Assembly: GCA_964036665.1 (NCBI GenBank)
Contig: OZ038526.1
Span: forward strand, 25,730,001 to 25,794,000
Direction: 5' to 3'
Source of the DNA: Gordius sp. MW1
Taxonomy: Eukaryota > Nematomorpha > Gordioida > Gordea > Gordiidae
DNA: 64,000 nt
The notes beneath the pieces are model-generated. The model was not told where the DNA came from. It saw only the letters and a list, made by a program, of their open reading frames with translations, and ran no database searches. The position numbers were made by a program, and so were the translations under genes. Positions 58,801-64,000 of this stretch are shown in pieces (position 1 is the stretch's first letter; each line of letters starts with the position of its first letter).

Positions 58801-61173
58801 CAAAGTCCTGTAGTCGTTGTAAAACGGTTCTTAAGTGAATTTCGTGTTCTTTTTCCGAGGTGCTAGCTATAAGTATTTCGTCGATATATGCGTAGGCATA
58901 GTCGAGTCCTCTTAACACTTTATCTATGAACCGTTAAAATGTCTGAGCCGCGTTTCTTAGACCAAAGGGCATTCTAGTGAATTCGTATAAACCAAATGGC
59001 GTTGTCACGGCCGTTTTGCTGATGTCACCTGCTACAATTGGAATGTGGTGATATGCTCTTACCAGGTCGAGCTTGGAAAATATTGTGTTGTTGTGGAGGT
59101 TGGCGGAAAAATCATGTATGTGGGGAATGGGATACCGATCAGGCAATGTGACTTTGTTCAGCCCGCGATAGTCCCCACACGGTCTCCAGTCGCCTGACTT
59201 TTTGGCGGCGAGATGTAATGGGGATGCCCAATTACTTTTTGACTCTCTGATGATCCCAAGTTCCAGCATATATTCGAACTCCTTCTTGGCTGCACTTAAT
59301 TTATCAGGCGCCAATCGTCTGGGGCGTGAGTGCTGTGCTGGGCCTTTTGTCAGAATATGGTGGAGTACATCGTGAGGTGGGATCTGGCGCGTAAAATTTA
59401 ATAGTGATGTGAGCGACGGAAAATCTTTTAACATGGCTTCAAACTTAGAATTCCGGTAATTGAACGCTACACGAATTCCAAATGTTTGCTGCTGTGCGAA
59501 TCCTTTTGAGGATAGATGTGTCACTCCGTCGATTAATCTTTTGTTTTTAAAGTCCACAATTAGATTGTGTTTGTGTAACAAGTCAGCTCCTATTATCGGT
59601 GTGTGAACGTCTGCTATCAGGAAAATCCATTGTATCTCACGTCTTAGGCCTAGGTTTAGAGCTAACATCTTTTGTCCAAAGGTGCAAATGTTGCTTTTGT
59701 TATCAGCTTGCAATACCGGACCATTTGGAATTTTTGGGACATTGGCTGGCGGTGAAATAATACTCACTTCGGCTCCGGTGTCGATGAAAAATTTTTGTTT
59801 CGACGTTTGGTCATTAATGTAGAATAGACGACTGTTTGAATTCATGTCAGCAGTAGCCGTCGTCTAAACCATTCGGCCTGTTAGTTTTTTTGATTGTCAT
59901 CACTGAAGGCGCAGGGCTTTACGCATTTGCGAGCCTTGTCCTGGAATTTGGAATGATAATAACAGTATGGGTGCTTTTGTGCCTTGTTCCGTGAATTACT
60001 TCTTGTTCGTACTCTTCCATGGGAAGGTCGTTGAGATAAATTGTTTATCTGTAGCTCTAAATTACCAATTTTTTGTGTTAAATCCTGTATTGCCTTGTCA
60101 CTATCTGTGGATTTAGCTATAGTAATAATTATTTTGTATAATTGTTTCATATATTCGGTCAGCGACTTCAGCTAAACTTGATAGAGATTTTTCTTCCCCT
60201 AAACAGGCTAGAATTCCAGTAATCTCTTTAGGCATTTTGTCTACCCATAAGTTCTTGAGAAGTGTATCGCTCATTTGGTGTTCTCCTAGTAACGACTTTA
60301 AATGTCGTAAGAGTTGACCTGGGGATTTGTCGTTTAAGTCAACATCCTTAAAGAGCTTTTGGATTCTCTTTGAGTCACTTTGTCCAATTCTTTTAATCAA
60401 TGCTTGTTTTAAGGCATCATATGGATTCTCTTTTGGGATGTTAAGGATGAGATCAGCGACCTCCTCTGCCACTTCTCTGGGGAGAGATTCTAGTAAATAT
60501 GCATACTTTACCTTCTGAGAAGATATCCTCCTGGTTGAGAATATAGCATCGACCTGTGCTATCCAAATCTGAATGTTCCTAGAATGGAATTCAGGGATTT
60601 TGATGTGGTCTATTGATTCCTGTTTGATACCTCCAGTAGTTGAAGTGTTTATTGGTATTTCCTCAGTGGAAGTTGAAAAATCAGTAGGTTGCGTGTTCAT
60701 GTTTAGTAGGGGTTACCAATGTAATAGTTCTCTGTTTTAACTATCTACTTTATTTATGAATAATTATAATTAGCGATAAAGATAATATATGAGCGTTAAA
60801 GATAATATATGAGCGATAGCGATGTGTTGTTTTTTATATTCCGAAAGAATTGTTGATGGATGGATGATTGAATTGGTTGAAAAGTTCGAAGTGTGTGTCA
60901 TGTCAGTTTGTTACTTCATCTCGCCAAACGCCACAAAACATAGTAAATTGTATTAATATATTCTTCATCTACGAATATTCTATAGTTTCACTCTAATATT
61001 TGATAAAGTTGATACACATACAAATTCTTTTGCTAATAAAATATAATCTTCCATTATTAGTACAATTATTAATTTTATAGATTTACCTTATATTTAAATA
61101 AAGACAATGTCAAATTTAGATAGTTTGCTGTTCCAGTTTTTAAATTTATCGTTAATCCAATGACAGAAGCCAT
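55871..61173 (-). CDS. tentative two-exon gene with a Gypsy element in its intron
   Basis: Exon 61173-61087 starts at ATG in GGGACTATGG and reads [20 protein letters not shown] to an AAG/GTAAAT donor, phase 0. Exon 56047-55871 follows a CTCTATGTTTTAAG acceptor and reads [20 protein letters not shown] to a stop, 58 codons. The second exon has a protein-like, strand-rich composition with aromatic residues and one Cys. No family was recognised. The 5-kb intron would be mostly Gypsy element 2. Further small exons might be missed, and the two exons may belong to different genes. Confidence 0.3.
56481..56704 (-). repeat. 3' LTR of Gypsy element 2
   Basis: Nearly the same as 60720-60935, with repeats of GAGCGATAAAGATAATATAT. 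Differences include substitutions near the inner end (an extra ATGTCTAAACC segment). Confidence 0.9.
56864..59845 (-). pseudogene. Gypsy element 2 pol (protease, RT, RNase H, integrase), broken
   Basis: From 59845: protease [12 protein letters not shown] and IIGADLL; RT with [45 protein letters not shown], then a TAA (about 58928) where Gln is expected; [11 protein letters not shown] shows Glu in place of the second catalytic Asp; thumb [10 protein letters not shown]; frameshift at about 58700; RNase H region (58100-58400) with a further break; integrase with H-H-C-C (HALSHPGI then CCLKC), [15 protein letters not shown] and the Glu in [12 protein letters not shown] after a frameshift at about 57440-57590; C-terminal [17 protein letters not shown] ends at 56864. 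Confidence 0.9.
59881..60700 (-). pseudogene. Gypsy element 2 gag, frameshifted
   Basis: Starts [14 protein letters not shown] at 60700. [20 protein letters not shown] and [13 protein letters not shown] are typical of a gag type common in invertebrate Gypsy elements. A one-base shift at about 60130 moves into the tail frame, which ends with a CYYH...C...C zinc-binding-like motif ([18 protein letters not shown]) near 59930. Confidence 0.85.
60720..60935 (-). repeat. 5' LTR of Gypsy element 2
   Basis: On the plus strand begins TGTAATAGTTC and ends CGCCACA, followed by AAAC. Contains GAGCGTTAAAGATAATATAT and GAGCGATAGCGATGTG. Confidence 0.9.
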
Positions 61174-62544
61174 AGTCCCGAGGCTGCAATTTGCGCACGT
61201 CACGGTGATTTTTTCATATTAACAATCAAAATTTAATGATTTTTTAATGTTTGGTGAAGAATGTTTGCAAATATATCTTTATTCTAAAATTATTGCATCT
61301 CTATCACAAATGGAAATTGTCTTGAGCCTAGGCAGTGGCGTAGCTAGCCTTTTTGCCTTGGGGGGGGGCTGAGATGGGCAAACCATGGGCGTAGGTAGAG
61401 GGGGAACAAAAAAATTTCCTACAAAAACCCTAAGAAAATAAAAAAAATTATGTTTTGCCCCCCCCCATCCAAAACCTGGATACGACCATGGATCAAATGC
61501 AATTAAAAAATTTTCCCCTCAAAAACGTTGAACAAACTTAACATTCCGCTACTACTTTGTGTATTTTTTCTAATAACATCACACTGGTATGTCTCAGACT
61601 CTCATGTTTATAAATAAAATTTATTCATAAATAAAACAAAGTAATGTAGTTGAAAGAATATATAAAATTTCACATGGTAGTTTGGTATAAATGAATTGTA
61701 AGGGCTCAAACGGGGATATTGACAAGAAATCTTTGACATTTAAAAAAATAATACAAATAGTTAAAAAACAATAAAACAAAGTTTTTGTAAAAATTATTAC
61801 CACAACCCCAAAAATCTTGGCCATACATATAACAAATTATAATTTTACATATGCAATATTGGCAGCATTTTCAGGCAGCATTTATATCAGAAAAACAATG
61901 AGAACATTTAAAAGCCTTTTTAGGTGATTCTCAAAGGCCTAATTATAACCTAAAATATAAAAAAATTAATTATAAAATTAAAATTTGTTCGTGAATGAAG
62001 TTACTGCCTTGATTTTATAGATATATTTGCACAACCCCCCCCCCCCCCCTTACACCACCTAAATATTAAAATGAACTAATAAATTTAACGGCTTAATGAA
62101 CCTTAAAAATATTCTGTAAGAATTAAATGAATCAAAGTTTTATTTGATAATTTTAGATGAAATTAGAGATGTGAGATGCACAGAACAACTTAGCGTCCAA
62201 AGACAAACATAATGATTTTTTTTAGGATTTTTATCCCTTGAAAGTTTTGATGCGTTAACAATTGTCTATAAAATTCAGGAATTGGTTATTGATATTAATT
62301 TTATCAAACTTATTATGGGATATCACTAATCAAGGGGAAAAAATGGTGTACAAACTATTTTTTGGAAAACTATTGGCTTATATATGTGCATGTGGTATAT
62401 ATAAATATGCAAGCTATGTTTAACAATAAGCATGTGAGATGGACAATTTAATTAAATTCAGGATGGAATTTTCGTAAATTTAATAATATTTTAAAAAAGT
62501 TTAAAACTTTAAAAGCCCAAATAATTTTTCATTAAATATTAAAA
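61174..62544. other. AT-rich sequence with a GCGTAGC-type element fragment
   Basis: At 61336-61495 GTGGCGTAGCTAGCC, a run of G and, further on, GGGCGTAGGTAGAGGGGG and the complement of CATGGTCGTATCCAGG resemble one or two nested members of the GCGTAGCC family. A run of 15 C is at 62035-62049. No gene seen. Confidence 0.45.
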
Positions 62545-64000
62545 TTAGTCTTTTAATAGTAGTTCATTACGCCTTTTACTCGATGTTGCAAACGGATTTA
62601 TAATATCATCCGGGGGAATAACATTTATAAAGTGTAAGCTCAATAAAGCTAAAGAAGATAACCAATCTTGTCCAATTGTGGAACGAAGATAAGTTTTAAT
62701 CCGTTTTAGCAATGAGAACAATCTTTCGCATGAACATGAAGTTATTGGGATAGTTAAAATGTTTTTATCCAAAACAATAAAATTTGGAAACACTATTGAA
62801 GGCAAAATTTTAATTTTTGATAAAATATCATTGAATTTTATATTATTCGAAAAAAATGAATTATAATATATTAAATAATTTTTTGCCATTTTTATTTCGG
62901 CATCTTCCAGTTTTAATTCATAATGGTTACTTCTAATAAAAGAGATTTATCGCAAAAAAGGGGATGAAGGGTTTAAACCAGGGGTTTGTCCCGAACCCCT
63001 GAACCCGAACCGGGTAAAACCCGATGTTTTATAGAACCCGAACCCAAACCCATTTTCAAAAATACCCTTAAAATCCGAACCCGATGAATACAAAAAAGGG
63101 TTCGGGGTCGGGTTTTTAGTTCAAAAATATATAGTGAATTGAATATCTCAGTTTTCTCTATCATGACAATGTAACGAAAATCATACGATTTTAATTTGAA
63201 TATTTTTATGTTTCCGGGATTTTTCATTCATTAATCAATACTAATTATCTCAAGAATTATTTTTAAGTATTATATATATAATTAATTTCTTGAACCCGAA
63301 ACCAATTTCATAAACCCGAACACGATTTCAAAATTTATGCCCAACCCAAATACGATTTTATTTTGGGCGGGTTCAAACCCCTGGTTTAAACCTTCTAAGG
63401 ACTTATATAAATTTTCCGAGAATCTTATCAATAATTCTCCTATTATTCTATCAATGATAGGATAATATAAATCAATTTTGAAAATTAATGAATTAGTAAA
63501 TTTAAAAGAGTATAATGTGTCATACTTTTTTGGATTTTTAATACGTTTAGAGGTGATAAATCAAAAATTGCAGCTAAATCTTTCGCCTTATTATAAAGAA
63601 TTTAATAGTGATTCTCATTTTTAATATCATTTAAAGTTAATATATTAACCGTTGTAATTGCATTTATTAAACAAATATTTGGGCTTTGAAACCCGTTCTG
63701 AACTTATTGCACAATTTCAAATATATATTGAAATATTAATTCAGAATTGTATCAAAAGACAAAAGGTATGTAAATTCCCATTGGCTTGAGTCATGTCTTT
63801 CTAAATTTTTAAGATAATTAATTATTGCAGAATAATTATGCAAAAGTCCCATCATCGATTTTAATTCACTTGTCCATTTCACTGCACAAGGAAGTTCAAT
63901 GGTTTTAATTCTCCTTTTCTTTTTCTATATATTTGAATTTGAATAAGTGAATGAAAGCATTAACGCTAAGTAATAAATACCGTCCAGGACTGCATTTTTT
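62545..64000 (-). pseudogene. hAT superfamily transposase-like gene, decayed, running off the window
   Basis: The 3' part (62889-62545) is open and has the hAT dimerisation region: PITSCSCERLFSLLKRIKTY, then LRSTIGQDWLSSLALLSLHF. Upstream pieces on the same strand include ELPCAVKWTSELKSMMGLLH (about 63880), which corresponds to the conserved hAT segment with a C-x-x-x-W motif. Stops between the pieces, and a MITE at 62979-63383, break the frame. The start lies beyond base 64000. Confidence 0.8.
62979..63383. mobile_element. hAT-like MITE inserted in the transposase relic
   Basis: 405 bp. Ends CAGGGGTTTG and its complement. The perfect 8-bp duplication GTTTAAAC (62971-62978 and 63384-63391) is itself a palindrome. 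The interior is rich in CCCGAACCC motifs on both strands. Confidence 0.92.

Larger units (their letters stand above)
56481..60935 (-). mobile_element. Gypsy-type LTR retrotransposon 2
   Basis: 4455 bp with LTRs of 224 bp (56481-56704) and 216 bp (60720-60935) and a 4-bp duplication AAAC (56477-56480 and 60936-60939). LTRs run TGTGGCG to CTATTACA on the minus strand; the outer end of the left LTR has CC instead of CA. The primer-binding region is TTGGTAACCCCTAC; the purine tract before the 3' LTR is GGAAGAGGAG. Gag and pol are present with several breaks. A different lineage from element 1 by gag and protease sequence. Confidence 0.93.

Overview
The window reads as nuclear DNA from an animal with an AT-rich, transposon-dense genome and very short introns. 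The animal assignment rests on an I-BAR/SH3 scaffold gene (BAIAP2/IRSp53 family), a secreted CAP-domain gene and a mitochondrial IBA57 gene. All three are cut into small exons by GT-AG introns, several only 37-54 nt long. There are no bacterial-style operons. I cannot name the species or phylum from sequence alone.

Genes. (1) 1-5302 minus: an IRSp53-like gene with 14 exons reconstructed in phase; its 3' end runs off the window at base 1. (2) 17215-19085 minus: a CAP superfamily gene, five exons, with perfect CAP1 and CAP2 signatures assembled across splice junctions and the 5' (signal peptide) exon missing. (3) 41144-47126 plus: IBA57, seven exons, 323 residues, apparently intact. (4) 47574-47844 plus: a two-exon 77-residue coiled-coil protein of unknown function, weaker. 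(5) 55871-61173 minus: a tentative two-exon gene whose intron would hold a whole Gypsy element. Genes 1-3 are mostly invisible to simple ORF calling because the exons are so short.

Mobile elements. An RTE-like non-LTR retrotransposon (43896-46973, minus) sits antisense in the last intron of IBA57 with a perfect 18-bp target duplication. A second, decayed RTE copy (27255-28115 plus 31688-32715) is split by a Gypsy LTR element (28116-31687) flanked by 5-bp duplications. A second Gypsy element of another lineage (56481-60935, minus) has 4-bp duplications and a YIDE instead of YIDD at its reverse transcriptase active site. A decayed hAT-type transposase (62545-64000, minus) is itself interrupted by a 405-bp hAT-like MITE with a perfect 8-bp duplication. 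Further MITEs, most with readable terminal inverted repeats and several with target duplications, lie at 4582, 7025, 17832 (with another nested at 17940), 22871, 26242, 36934, 37242, 42184, 54296 and 55361.

Repeats. The most striking structure is a family of composite elements (10430-12365, 13197-13925, 15125-16345 and four pieces in 48425-53945). Each has two conserved end modules around arrays of a roughly 129-bp monomer that carries a CCAATG/CATTGG hairpin. Two copies at 50575-53945 face each other and form a multi-kilobase inverted repeat. Separately, 21410-24000 is a tandem array of units about 490 bp long with GC-rich boxes, and diverged relatives lie at 25430-26060 and 33100-33330. The remaining stretches (about 5.4-7.0, 7.2-10.4, 19.1-21.4, 26.5-27.2, 33.3-35.3, 37.6-41.1 and 60.9-62.5 kb) hold AT-rich sequence in which I see no convincing gene.
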